Shown here one piece after another: positions 29,311-38,400 of a DNA stretch of 64,000 nucleotides. Under the pieces are notes generated by a model. That model was not told where the DNA came from. It made no database searches and was given only the letters and a program-made list of their open reading frames with translations. Source of the DNA: Amoebophrya sp. A120 (lineage: Eukaryota; Sar; Dinophyceae; Syndiniales; Amoebophryaceae); assembly GCA_905178155.1 (NCBI GenBank), contig CAJINV010000031.1, forward strand, positions 1 through 64,000, written 5' to 3'. The stretch's first letter is position 1; the number at the start of each line of letters is the position of its first letter. Made by a program: the position numbers and the translations under genes.

Positions 29311-31191
29311 TCACTTCTTCCCACCTCCCTTTTTGCCACCACCCTTGGCCTGCTCACCCTTACGCTTCTTGGCGGCCTCCTGCGACAAACGCTGACTCTC
29401 CTTGTACACACGAGCGGCTTCCTCTGGTCCGACGCGCTGCTCAAATTTCTCCTTCATTGTCTTGTACTCTGCAGGAGCGTGGTAAAACTTGCACCGGCCC
29501 GTCTGCTCAATCTTCTTACAGCGGCCGCGCAGTTCGCACCACAGCTTACCGTCGGCTTCCAGAACAGCACCCTGCGGGACAACACGGCCGTGGTTGTTGG
29601 AATCGGTTCCGCCCGCACCATAATAGGAAGACGGATGATCATCACCCTTCTTATTCCGGTAATGGTTGCTGTTGTGGTTGTATCGCCGATAACCCAATTC
29701 CATGAGTTTTTTCTGGGCGTCGTCTTCCCGATTCCCCGTTTCTCCGATCAGGGAGAGAAGGTCGGTTAACGCAGAGTTTTCATTTTTCCCGGCCGGAGTA
29801 ATCGAGTCTTCGCGTCGTTTTTCGTCGTAAGTGTACCGAGCAGAGTCGGCACACACGCGCTCCACTTCTTCAACGAAAGTATCGTAGTCGTATTGCAAAT
29901 CCCGGATCCGGTGACTATTCAAAAGCTGGCGGGTGATGTGCGAAATACACAGCCCGCGCAATGCGATTTCAATTTTTGAATTATCGGATCTCTTACTCCC
30001 CGCGAGTTCCAACTCGCGATCAAAGATCACACCCAAAAGGACTACGAATTCCTTTGGATGGAGTCCATCCGGACGCACCACCATGGGAAGTTTGTTTTCG
30101 ATGCCCGCCTGTACGCCCTCGCGTCGCAACGAGTAGCGTTGTTGGAGGATGATCATTTTGTCGGATAAATTCGGCCCCGATCGATCGGCAAGCGCATGAT
30201 GCACGGGAGCGTTGCCAAAGGAACCCAACATCACCTTTTCGGCCAACTTGATCTGGTCCACTCCCGGAAGACGCAGGAGCGTGCTTGCCCACGTGAACAT
30301 TTGGGAATTCCAGCGCCGGAAGGAACTGATGTTCAACTTTGGCGGTTGTTCCAAGGTACGTAGTTCTACCTTTTCGAGTTCGGTCAGCGTGGTCTTGCCC
30401 GGTTGCGGCTTAATGTCCCGGAGAGACGCCCAGTCCAACTGGTCTATTCTCTCTTCTCCCCTCTGGTCAAACTTCGACTTCCGGTTCCCCTCGACTTCTT
30501 CCAGCCGACTGGCTAGCAGCTCGCACTTCTGGTTGTTTTGGTTCAGCAAATCCTGCAGCTCGGGCGACAAATTCAATGCCGCGGCGGCATGCGAGATCGA
30601 GCCCGGAGATGTAGAAGACGGAGTGCTGGCTTTGTTGTTCAGCACAGCTTCTTCGATCGGAAAAAGCTTCCGCGGAGCGACAAGCTCCGGAGACGAAGGA
30701 GCGGTCTCGCGCAGCAGGCCGGGCGGAGAACGGATGTCCCCTTTTCCGCTGGAAGCGAACATTCCATCAAAAAGATTACCATCGTAATCTTCCGCTCCGT
30801 ACACCGCGGCTGTTTCTTTCCCGGGCGAATTAACGTCCAGGCCGCCATGCGTTTTCCATTCTTCTTTCGAATAGTGGACTGGAGTCAAAGTTTCTCCCGA
30901 GTGCGCGCGACGATGTTTTTCCATCGCGACTTCGACCAACCGTTGCAACTCCTCATCGCGTGCTTTCTTCTTCTCCTTCTCCTTTATTTGATATGCCTGC
31001 GTATTGCAGATGCGATTAATGAAATCGAAGCAACAGGTTACCACTTTGTTACTTTTACTGGTAGAAAGTTGTAGCTTGCGAAGTTGTTTTTCGAAGTTGT
31101 AGCGTAGCGGGACAAAGAAGAAAAATCCACACGGATTTCGGGACGCTGAAGAAGGTAGTTGCTTTTCACAAATGTTCCGGCTGTCTTCCAC
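29311..31191 (-). CDS. Gag-like protein of element 2 with CCCH zinc finger, ending in UGA
   Basis: The frame is open from 31296; the first ATG is at 30924 (MEKHRRAHSGE), and upstream residues could be leader, non-AUG translation or a spliced exon. The N-terminal half is charged. A central domain of about 230 residues (RRWNSQMFTWASTLLRLPGV, ALRGLCISHITRQLLNSHRI) is helix-rich like Copia Gag capsid. The C-terminus has a C-X5-C-X8-C-X3-H finger (CELRGRCKKIEQTGRCKFYH) instead of the usual CCHC knuckle, and a Lys/Gly tail. The stop is TGA at 29311-29313, and pol continues in the same frame beyond it. The likely role is capsid formation and RNA packaging. Confidence 0.75.
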   Translation of the reverse strand: MEDSRNICEKQLPSSASRNPCGFFFFVPLRYNFEKQLRKLQLSTSKSNKVVTCCFDFINRICNTQAYQIKEKEKKKARDEELQRLVEVAMEKHRRAHSGETLTPVHYSKEEWKTHGGLDVNSPGKETAAVYGAEDYDGNLFDGMFASSGKGDIRSPPGLLRETAPSSPELVAPRKLFPIEEAVLNNKASTPSSTSPGSISHAAAALNLSPELQDLLNQNNQKCELLASRLEEVEGNRKSKFDQRGEERIDQLDWASLRDIKPQPGKTTLTELEKVELRTLEQPPKLNISSFRRWNSQMFTWASTLLRLPGVDQIKLAEKVMLGSFGNAPVHHALADRSGPNLSDKMIILQQRYSLRREGVQAGIENKLPMVVRPDGLHPKEFVVLLGVIFDRELELAGSKRSDNSKIEIALRGLCISHITRQLLNSHRIRDLQYDYDTFVEEVERVCADSARYTYDEKRREDSITPAGKNENSALTDLLSLIGETGNREDDAQKKLMELGYRRYNHNSNHYRNKKGDDHPSSYYGAGGTDSNNHGRVVPQGAVLEADGKLWCELRGRCKKIEQTGRCKFYHAPAEYKTMKEKFEQRVGPEEAARVYKESQRLSQEAAKKRKGEQAKGGGKKGGGKK

Positions 31192-31315
31192 TGTAGTTGT
31201 GTGTTTTACTGTTGGCTTTCCTGGTACGAACCGACTGCTTGTTTTAGTTGAGGACGTACCGAAAATTCCTTTTTGTTCTGCACGGTGTGTCCGAAATTAT
31301 TGGACGAAACCGAAA

Positions 31316-32176
31316 TCAGCTTGCGCTGAGATAGCCTTCCGAATCTGTACGACTACTTTCGCTAGGTTGAAATTGCACGTGGCGGTGCTCGTATTCCAGC
31401 GGGTACAGTCCACGACGAACGATGTCAGGGCAGAGGTAGAAACTGCCAAGTGCGTCTTGTAGACCGACAAACGGAGCGCCACTGTTACGAAGGTAGTTGA
31501 AGTATCGGTTTCTATTCAGATCGCCGAATCCGCTTTCTGCTTCTGGACGAATAAGAGGATCCGCTATGCCATCAAAATTTTCTTCCTCCGGTTGGTTGTC
31601 GTATACCGTACGGAAACTGGGACGAGGAGTTAACGGGCGAATGCACCGGTAAGCCACGAAATTCAGGTCGTGGGGCTTTGTCCAGGCGTAGTATCCGTGG
31701 CGGTTTTTATTGGACGGATGGTTCCTGTTGAGGACGATCAAGCAACTCTTCGAAAAGAACGCAATATGCTGATGGTTGCAGGCAAATGCAGCTTCTTCCT
31801 CCGGCAAGATTTGTTTTGCGCTGTGCGTCGGAAGTAATTCTGCGTATTCCAGCAGAGCGACCGTGACCAGCTTCTTCTTGCCTTCTCCTCTTCTAGGACG
31901 CAGCTGCGGTAGAACTACCAGAGCTTCTACTCCAGACCAGTGCAAAAATTGCAAGATGTGCGCGCCCAGAATTGTTTCGTAGTTTCCTACTGTTCCGACC
32001 AAGGACCTTGCTGCGAAACCGGACTTCAAATATTCCTGCGGTCCTGTTTTAGCAAGACCAGCGGGAAGCTGGTGTCGACGGTGCTGGTGCAGATCGTGAA
32101 GCTGTTTAAAGGCAGGGCTCTCGCAAAGACAATAAACTGGTTCGTTAATTTCTGCCGTAAGGGCTAAATTACCCAT
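31316..32176 (-). CDS. Element 2 accessory ORF, 286 aa, unknown function
   Basis: ATG at 32176, only 15 nt after the stop of the preceding ORF and in the same frame, with two TAG codons between them. Not recognised. It contains a Cys-paired start (PVYCLCESPAFKQLHDLHQH), a hydrophobic stretch GVEALVVLPQL, a SKSCLIVLNRNHPSNKNRHG segment and a Tyr/Arg-rich end. No signal peptide or transmembrane segment is evident. Its position between the RING ORF and gag, and its tight spacing, imply translation from a polycistronic RNA or trans-splicing. Confidence 0.6.
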   Translation of the reverse strand: MGNLALTAEINEPVYCLCESPAFKQLHDLHQHRRHQLPAGLAKTGPQEYLKSGFAARSLVGTVGNYETILGAHILQFLHWSGVEALVVLPQLRPRRGEGKKKLVTVALLEYAELLPTHSAKQILPEEEAAFACNHQHIAFFSKSCLIVLNRNHPSNKNRHGYYAWTKPHDLNFVAYRCIRPLTPRPSFRTVYDNQPEEENFDGIADPLIRPEAESGFGDLNRNRYFNYLRNSGAPFVGLQDALGSFYLCPDIVRRGLYPLEYEHRHVQFQPSESSRTDSEGYLSAS

Positions 32177-32191
32177 GCGCTACTGCCGTTC

Positions 32192-32707
32192 CTAGTTCTC
32201 TGGCTCGGGTTCAAAATCCCAGCTGCGGCACGTAGTCGCGTTTTTGTATCCGGATAGGGAGAGCGGGTGCGTTTTGTACTGGTCTGCTTGTAGAATTCGC
32301 TTCGTAGGAATGTGCTGCGGAATCAATTCTACTTCTTGGGCGGTTGGTCCTAGCGAGATATCCAGGAAGTTGTATTTCTCGCCAAGCTTGACGTTGCAAA
32401 AAGCGTAGTGCAAACTGCCGGCGCGGCTGAACCAAACTGCTAGTGGTGCGAAGCGAGCGGCAATTCGAATTTCCAAGAAGTGAAATGCAGTGAAACACTC
32501 CTCGGCGTAGAATCGTTCAAGGGATTTCTGCTTTTTCCTATCTTTGTTCCTCCACCGGAGATGTTCACAGCCCCCGGACTGACAACGAAGGACACAGAGT
32601 TCGTGCTGGATTGTATCTAGAATCCAGATGGCGTTTTTGTTTCTTCTTCCGGTTTTATCTTTCACCCACCGGCTCAACGGTTTCTCACCAATTATCTCCC
32701 ACCACAT
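32192..32707 (-). CDS. Element 2 accessory ORF, 171 aa, unknown function
   Basis: ATG at 32707, 7 nt downstream of the stop of the RING ORF. It is Lys/Arg- and aromatic-rich, with several Cys/His near the middle (HELCVLRCQSGGCEHLRWRN) that could bind zinc. The second half is less basic (LGEKYNFLDISLGPTAQEVE). No family is recognised. Because ORF 31316-32176 follows in the same frame behind two stop codons, the two could once have been a single protein. Confidence 0.55.
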   Translation of the reverse strand: MWWEIIGEKPLSRWVKDKTGRRNKNAIWILDTIQHELCVLRCQSGGCEHLRWRNKDRKKQKSLERFYAEECFTAFHFLEIRIAARFAPLAVWFSRAGSLHYAFCNVKLGEKYNFLDISLGPTAQEVELIPQHIPTKRILQADQYKTHPLSLSGYKNATTCRSWDFEPEPEN

Positions 32708-32714
32708 AAAAGGT

Positions 32715-34160
32715 TCAAGCCGTGAAGTTTTGTATTAAACTATTGACCAATTCCCTGCAAATCGGACAGCGCGCGTCGTGTTGCAAAGCCCGCTCTGCGC
32801 AAGGAATACAACAGACGGCATGTCCCGTGCGACCGTGTACAAATGTGGCGTCGGACTCAACTTCCATACACACAATGCATGGATTATGCAGTCGGTGTGA
32901 TGCAGTAGAGTGGGCAGGAGACGGTGGTGGAATCGGAGTGCGGTACTGGTTCAACGAAGAGCTGTTGTTGTTTACTTGTCTCGGTGAAATCAAACCCTGC
33001 ACTACTCGGCTGAAAAAACCCCCGCGAGACGGAGATGACTGCTCGATTTCGTTTAAAGAGCTGGCAGCTTCAGGCAAGGCTGAAACAGGATTCGAACTGC
33101 TGCTGCTCTGTTCCTGACGCTGTTGTTCTTGTCGTGCACGAAGATCGGCAATCAAAATGCGCTGTCTCTCGATAGCAGCCGGGTTGTCTCTAAACGGTTG
33201 GTCAGACAGACGAGCGGCTTGTTGCTGTAAGCCGAAAGTTTCCTGTAGAAATTGTGCTGCTCGGCCGTTTTGGAAATGGAGGACTCTTGCTTGACGGTTT
33301 CGTTCCTGTTCTAATTCCTGCAAGCGAGTAAACTGACGATCGGCCAAATTTTCTATTGTTGTCTCCGTCGTGGCGTTTTGTGCCGGATTTTCCACCGCAG
33401 CTTCCTCGGCAATAGCAGCAATTCTGTCGCGCGGAGTGTATTCGGGTTCTTCACGGCGCGGTAAAATTGTTCTCCAGGAAGGGTCTCTTCGTTCGCGCTG
33501 CAGACGGTGTCTCTCGCTCTCCTGGTTTATTTCAAAAAATGTCCGTGGATTTTGTTGATTTCCCCAGAATGCGGGAAGACGGTCTGCCGGTCCTGGTACT
33601 GCTCTGTCTGCTCTGCTCGGTGTTACGACTTGACAAAAGCGCGGATGCTCGTACAAAAACGTGTCCACGTCGAGATTGCGGCGTGCCGTATTTTGTATTC
33701 TTTCCTCTGCAGCCGTGCGGTCCAAAAACACAGTCAGAGCTTCTCGATCACCAATGACGTTCGTGAAGTTGTGGCTGATATCGTTGGAATTTCGTTCTAT
33801 TAGATCCCGGAGATCGTCGCCGTCTAAGAGTTGTCTTGCCCCTCTCACTACTTGTGCTGGTTGACCGGTGCGAAAGCGACGGTAGTTTGGGAAGCGAAGA
33901 TCTGGACGGTTCACCAAGTTGCAGTACTGAATGGAGCCGATCAGATCGCGTTCTCCGCTTGGTAGATAGTTGTTGTGCCGGTCGATAATAATTATCACTC
34001 CTCTTCTCCAGTGTCGTTGATGCCAAACAGGTTCAAGATTTCGGATATCCGTGTGCAATTGCTCGAGATTCAGGTAGTTATAAAGTAAGCCGTTCTCGAT
34101 GGTAACAGTAGGCGGAAAGTAATCGTGACGTGGTTGATCAGGAGCTTGCTGGTTTTGCAT
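32715..34160 (-). CDS. RING-finger protein, first ORF of element 2, about 481 aa
   Basis: ATG at 34160 (MQNQQAPDQPRHDYF); the frame is open a little further upstream without an ATG. The first ~230 residues look globular and basic (RRGVIIIIDRHNNYLPSGER). The middle is Gln/Arg/Glu-rich and probably coiled coil (RLQELEQERNRQARV). The C-terminal ~55 residues form a C3HC4-like RING: CIVC, then HGRTGH, CCIPC and CPIC. RING domains of this C-terminal MDM2/IAP-like layout usually recruit E2 enzymes for ubiquitin transfer, so an E3 ligase role is inferred; no activity can be seen from sequence. It is the first ORF after the PBS and lies ahead of gag, an unusual place in a Copia element. Confidence 0.75.
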   Translation of the reverse strand: MQNQQAPDQPRHDYFPPTVTIENGLLYNYLNLEQLHTDIRNLEPVWHQRHWRRGVIIIIDRHNNYLPSGERDLIGSIQYCNLVNRPDLRFPNYRRFRTGQPAQVVRGARQLLDGDDLRDLIERNSNDISHNFTNVIGDREALTVFLDRTAAEERIQNTARRNLDVDTFLYEHPRFCQVVTPSRADRAVPGPADRLPAFWGNQQNPRTFFEINQESERHRLQRERRDPSWRTILPRREEPEYTPRDRIAAIAEEAAVENPAQNATTETTIENLADRQFTRLQELEQERNRQARVLHFQNGRAAQFLQETFGLQQQAARLSDQPFRDNPAAIERQRILIADLRARQEQQRQEQSSSSSNPVSALPEAASSLNEIEQSSPSRGGFFSRVVQGLISPRQVNNNSSSLNQYRTPIPPPSPAHSTASHRLHNPCIVCMEVESDATFVHGRTGHAVCCIPCAERALQHDARCPICRELVNSLIQNFTA

Positions 34161-34473
34161 ACGTCGCGCTGGAGGTAAAAAAATTTTTGGTAGTATCTGC
34201 TTCTTTTTAACACGCGGATCGAACGAAGGCAATCATTTCGTCGATACCAAGGTTTATTGTTTTTCTTGCTTCTTCTAGTTGATCGACAATGAAATCTTGC
34301 AGCGCGGAAAGCATAAAATTAGACAAAAATCACCTGGGTGATTTGTCTTTACAGACAAAATCACTTTCCTGCTTCTTGCTCAGCACAAACTGGTGCGGTA
34401 TGTACGACAGGTAGTACTTGCTGCTCTTCGGTTTTCGACGTGACGGAGGTTTACTAGGCTCTGGGGCTCACCA
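34161..34473 (-). promoter_or_regulatory. Leader and primer binding site of element 2
   Basis: The minus strand immediately after the 5' LTR reads TGGTGAGCCCCAGAGCC (34473-34457), beginning with the TGG expected from a tRNA CCA end. It would pair with a tRNA ending GGGGCTCACCA; I cannot name that tRNA. Its flush position supports the LTR boundary set from the repeat comparison. Confidence 0.65.
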
Positions 34474-35314
34474 TACCAGAAATGGATCACAGTCCGATTC
34501 TGTAATGCGTGAACAACCGACAGAGATTCACCGATGAAACGACGTAGACGACGACGCGACGGACGACGGACACCGGACGTATGGACGACGACACCGATGA
34601 GAAATCAGTTCGTCTTCTCCACAATGACCATACGATTTTGTTGAAGAATAATTTTTCACACGAAGTGAAAATCACGACCGAGTTGACCGATGATTTTGAT
34701 TTTAGTTTTAGTTGTACAAGCGCAAGAGAAAAGCCGCCATATCCCGTAAAAATGCAATAGAATTGCAAGATAGACGATCCGGAAAGGAAGGTCGTTTGTT
34801 ATTTTTTGGATATTTTTCCTTGCGGGTACAGTGAGAAAAAAGTTGTATTCCGAAGAGCAAACAAGTTACTCAGCAATCCTATTCTGTTGAATTTGTGATG
34901 CGATTTATTCTTGTCATGGTTTGTTGTTACATCGGCATCATCGTCTGGAAAACAAGAAAAAAATCTCTCCATATTTCCTTAGTTTTACTTGCTTTTTCCT
35001 TCACCAAAAAAAATAATTGAATGCTAGATGCTCGCGTTAGTTCTCCTAGTGCCACATCGTGCGAGAAAAAAAGAATTCCCTCGCTTCGTTGTCCACCGAA
35101 AAAACATTGATAACACAGAATAAGGCATAGTTTTTGTATAAGACCTGTTGTCCACTTGGCACGAAGAAAAAATAGAAGAAATTTCATCGATGTAGAGGTC
35201 AAATACTTTTGCATACTAGACTTACGTGAGGACAAAAAAAGATTATTGCGACAACGTGCTAGATGCTTTTTACGATTAGTTGTAATTGTTTCAACCGTTC
35301 ATCAAAACTTGATT

Positions 35315-36941
35315 TCACAAAAACTCCCCAAAACGACTGTTGTTCTTTCCGGTAGCGGCGCCAGCAGCGGACGACGTCGATCCCCCGGCGCAGCCCTTGA
35401 AGAAGGTTTTCTTTTCCATCATTTTTCCTCCATTCGACGTACTCGATTGTCCTGCTGTTAACCGCTCGTGGATGGCGTGGCGGTCCTTGCTGTCGGGGAC
35501 AAAACCGCACAACTGGTCCGGGGTGACCGTTTCAAGCCACTGCAAAGATGTAAATTTATCTTTGCCGCGTGGACCGCATTCGAGACTGGCCTGTTGGTAA
35601 TCAAGTTTCCAACTGCCGTCGAGACTCTTGTATCCCGGGATCGTCAAATGACTGAGCTTGTCTATGCATGACAAACTCGCACTCATGGCCTTGTCCGTCT
35701 CTTCCTGCATCTCCTCGGAAACCATTTTTCCTCCCTTTTCGAATTTCCTCCACCGAATAACTTCTTTCTCCAACACAGTGCATTGAAGCTGCGTTTTATC
35801 TTGGTAGTTCTGGAACCGCTCCAACAACTTGTCGTGCCGTTTGTTGCACAGCGAGATGGAGACTGCGTGCGCCTGCACCTGTTGCTGGTTCTGCTGCCGC
35901 AAGAGAAGGATCTCTTGACGTTGCGTTTTAATCACCTTTTCACGCTCGGCAAGACAAGCATCAAGGTGACAGATTCCGCCTTCCGGGAAGTTGGAGGCAG
36001 TAATAGACTCGAGGCCAAGTCGTTCTCGGTCCGGCGATTCGACATTCTCCCGCGGGTGCTGGTGGAAAAGAAGTTTGTGGTCAGGCGGGAGCAAAAAGGT
36101 CGAAAGCGCTGCCGCTTTCTTACCGCACGGCGACAGGACGTAACATTCCACTTTTCCAACTACTTCCCGTCCCAAGCAGGGTTGTTTTACTCCCAACTTG
36201 TCGGCACCGACGATCTGCAGGCTGAGGTTGCTGGCATCCTCATACTTCCCCCGGAGATAAGTGTATTCTTCCGGCTGGAAGAGATCGGCCGGAGGTTCCA
36301 CGCGTTGGCGCTTCGCGGGTGACAACTCGATGTCATCCAGAGCGTGAAGCACGTAGTCGACGTCGTACTCCTGCATGGCCGCGGTGGAACCAGAGGGCTT
36401 GTCGGAAGAAACAGTGCTGTGGTACAGGGCAGCAACATCTTCTTGGTCGGAAATCAGACCGGTGGAAGGCAAGGAGCGGATAATCGGTCCATCATGAGCA
36501 GCGGGCACCGAAGAACTCGGCCCTTTTTCCCCGTGGTGATGACCCTTCTCCACGACCAACTGCGGTAGCATTTCCAAATCCTTTCCTTTCCCTTTCTCGG
36601 TGGGCTTGGAGTTGTACGATTCTAAGTCACGCAGCACTTTTTCGTGTTCCTCGTCGATTTCGCGGAGCAGAACACGGGCTTCAGCGTCACCGTCTTGTTC
36701 CACCGCTGGGGCAGCGGCGGGCGCTGCAGCTGTCACTTCTTGTTCTACCGCCGGGACAACGACGGACGTAACAGCCGAAACTTCTACTGGAGCGGACGAC
36801 GCAGGCAACGTGGGATTAGTTTCCGGCTCGGGGATGTTGGGGACAGCAATCACCGGCGGAATCCGGTAGGGTCCAGTCGACGGCAAGAGCCACCGATGCG
36901 GCAAGACCACCGGACCGGGCGAGAATATGGAACTCGATGGC
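35315..36941 (-). CDS. Second copy of the LTR-encoded ORF, cut by the gap
   Basis: Near-identical to the C-terminal ~540 codons of the ORF at 17358-19589, including the coiled coil and the C-terminal PDSKDRHAIHERL region. The N-terminal part falls in the N run. It probably encodes the same intact protein once the gap is closed. Confidence 0.7.
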
Positions 36942-37041
36942 NNNNNNNNNNNNNNNNNNNNNNNNNNNNNNNNNNNNNNNNNNNNNNNNNNNNNNNNNNN
37001 NNNNNNNNNNNNNNNNNNNNNNNNNNNNNNNNNNNNNNNNN
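36942..37041. other. Assembly gap (100 N)
   Basis: A round 100-N placeholder inside the 5' LTR of element 2. Comparison with the other LTR predicts about 1.48 kb of real sequence. Confidence 0.95.
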
Positions 37042-37301
37042 AATTTGGTAAGCGCAGCAAACAAATTCTTCCGCTTACCGCTGTGGTGCAGCATCACCCA
37101 TGAGTTTCTGTCTTTGCAGAAAACCCACAAAGGCTTACGCAGCCGCAACTCTTCTGCATGCTCCGCAATTTGTTTGATTCCAATTTCTCCCTGGTAAAAC
37201 TGGACCTGTGGCGCAACTGAAGCAAAATAATTTGCAGCAGATGTAATTACTTCCAAATCACCCGGCTCAGTGGTGATTTTTGGTATATTTCCAATATTTG
37301 C

Positions 37302-37690
37302 CTTTATAAGGCTGCTATTTGCTTATATTGTCCCTGAGAATGCTGGTATGTGCGGAGCTTTTCCTCGGTGCAGCTTCTATGAGCGGAGATTTTCCCTTCA
37401 CATGTTCCCATGTGCAGAAGTTTTCTTATATGACACTGCCAGGTGTGGGGATTTTCCCTCACTTTCCCTCAAAAGGCTTCCAGGGGCAGAGATTTTCCCT
37501 TGTAGGGAAGCAACGGTCGGAGTTTTTCCCTTGCGGGGCCGTTGGGTGCGGAGGTTTTACACTGTGGCACGACCGGCGGCGGAAAGTTTATTGTGTGGGG
37601 CCAATAGCTGCGGACATCTTACCTTGTTGGGCCGCCCGCTGCGGAGATTTTTCCTTGCGGGACCACCCGCCCGGTCCGGCCTACCGCCCC
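37302..37690. repeat. Decayed tandem repeat with GGAGATTTTCCC-like core
   Basis: Variants of a TGCGGAGATTTTCCCTTG word recur about every 35-45 bp (for example near 37351, 37385, 37445, 37490, 37525, 37550 and 37640), becoming more GC-rich toward the next array. It looks like an old satellite edge. No gene. Confidence 0.55.
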
Positions 37691-38400
37691 TTGGCGGGGG
37701 CGGTCGCGAGGGTCAACTCCCGCGCGCCCCCGCAAGGGTCAGCTCCCGCGTGCCCCCGCGAGGGTCAAGTCCCGCCCTTTCCGGGGGCCGGACGGCGCCC
37801 CGGGGCCCCCGCAGGGGCCAAATCCTGCTTCGGGCGGGGGCCGGGCGCCCCGTGTCCCCCGCAAGGGCCAAATCCCGCCCCGGGCGGCCCCGGGGCCCCC
37901 GCGTGGGCCAGATCCTGCTTGGGCCGGGGGCCGGGCGCCCCGAGGCCCCCGCAAGGTTCAAGTCCCGCCCTATGCGGGGGCGGCCGCGCGGGTCAAATCC
38001 CGCGCGCCCCCGCAAGGGTCAGATCCCGCCTCGGGCGGGGGCCGGGCGGCGCGGCGCCCCGAGGCCCCCGCAAGGGCCAAATCCTGCTCCGAAGGGCGGC
38101 CGGGCGCCCCGGGATCCCCGTAGAGGCCAAATCCCGCGCGCCGCCGCGCGGGTCAAATCCCGCCCCGGCCGGGCGGGGGCCGGGCGACGCCCCGGGGCCC
38201 CCTTAGGGGCCAGATACTGCTCCGGGCGGGGTCCGGCGCCCCGGGGCCCCCGAAAGGGCCAAATCCCGCCCTTGGCGGGGGCGGCCGCGAGGGTCAAATC
38301 CCGCGCGCCCCCGCCAGGGCCAAATCCTGCTTCGGGCGCGGGCCGGGCGCCCCGGGGCCCCCGCGAGGTGCGGCGTACCGCCCCCCCCCCCCCGCGCTAG
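37691..38400. repeat. GC-rich satellite array
   Basis: A 50-65 bp unit of the form CCCCGCAAGGGCCAAATCCC plus a CGGGCGGGGGCCGGGCGCCC block recurs more than ten times with variation. Open frames across it are by-products of composition. It ends in a C run near 38383-38393. Confidence 0.75.

Larger units (their letters stand above)
16517..37296 (-). mobile_element. Giant Copia-class LTR retrotransposon (element 2), about 22 kb with gap filled
   Basis: Long direct repeats 16517-20722 and 34474-37296 bound an internal region of 13.75 kb. The flanks repeat ATTTGC (16511-16516 and 37296-37301), a 5-6 bp target duplication, since one A could belong to either side. Minus-strand order: 5' LTR, PBS, RING-finger ORF, two small ORFs, gag, in-frame UGA, pol, with the end of pol and a ~743-aa ORF lying inside the 3' LTR. 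The two LTRs align without indels over the 2,723 assembled bp and differ at about 13 sites, so the insertion is recent (about 0.5%). Apart from the UGA, pol is uninterrupted over nearly 9 kb. This copy may well be functional. Confidence 0.9.
34474..37296 (-). repeat. 5' LTR of element 2, interrupted by an assembly gap
   Basis: 34474-36941 aligns with 16517-18984 (2,468 bp each) and 37042-37296 with 20468-20722 (255 bp each), with no indels. The 100-N gap therefore stands for about 1,483 missing bases. It ends at ATTTGC (37296-37301). Confidence 0.85.

Noticed and set aside
34474-37296. A separate, 5'-truncated second copy of element 2 (LINE-like truncation)
   Set aside because: The ATTTGC duplication flanks the whole 16517-37296 block, and a PBS starts exactly at the inner repeat edge, so the repeats are terminal repeats of one insertion.
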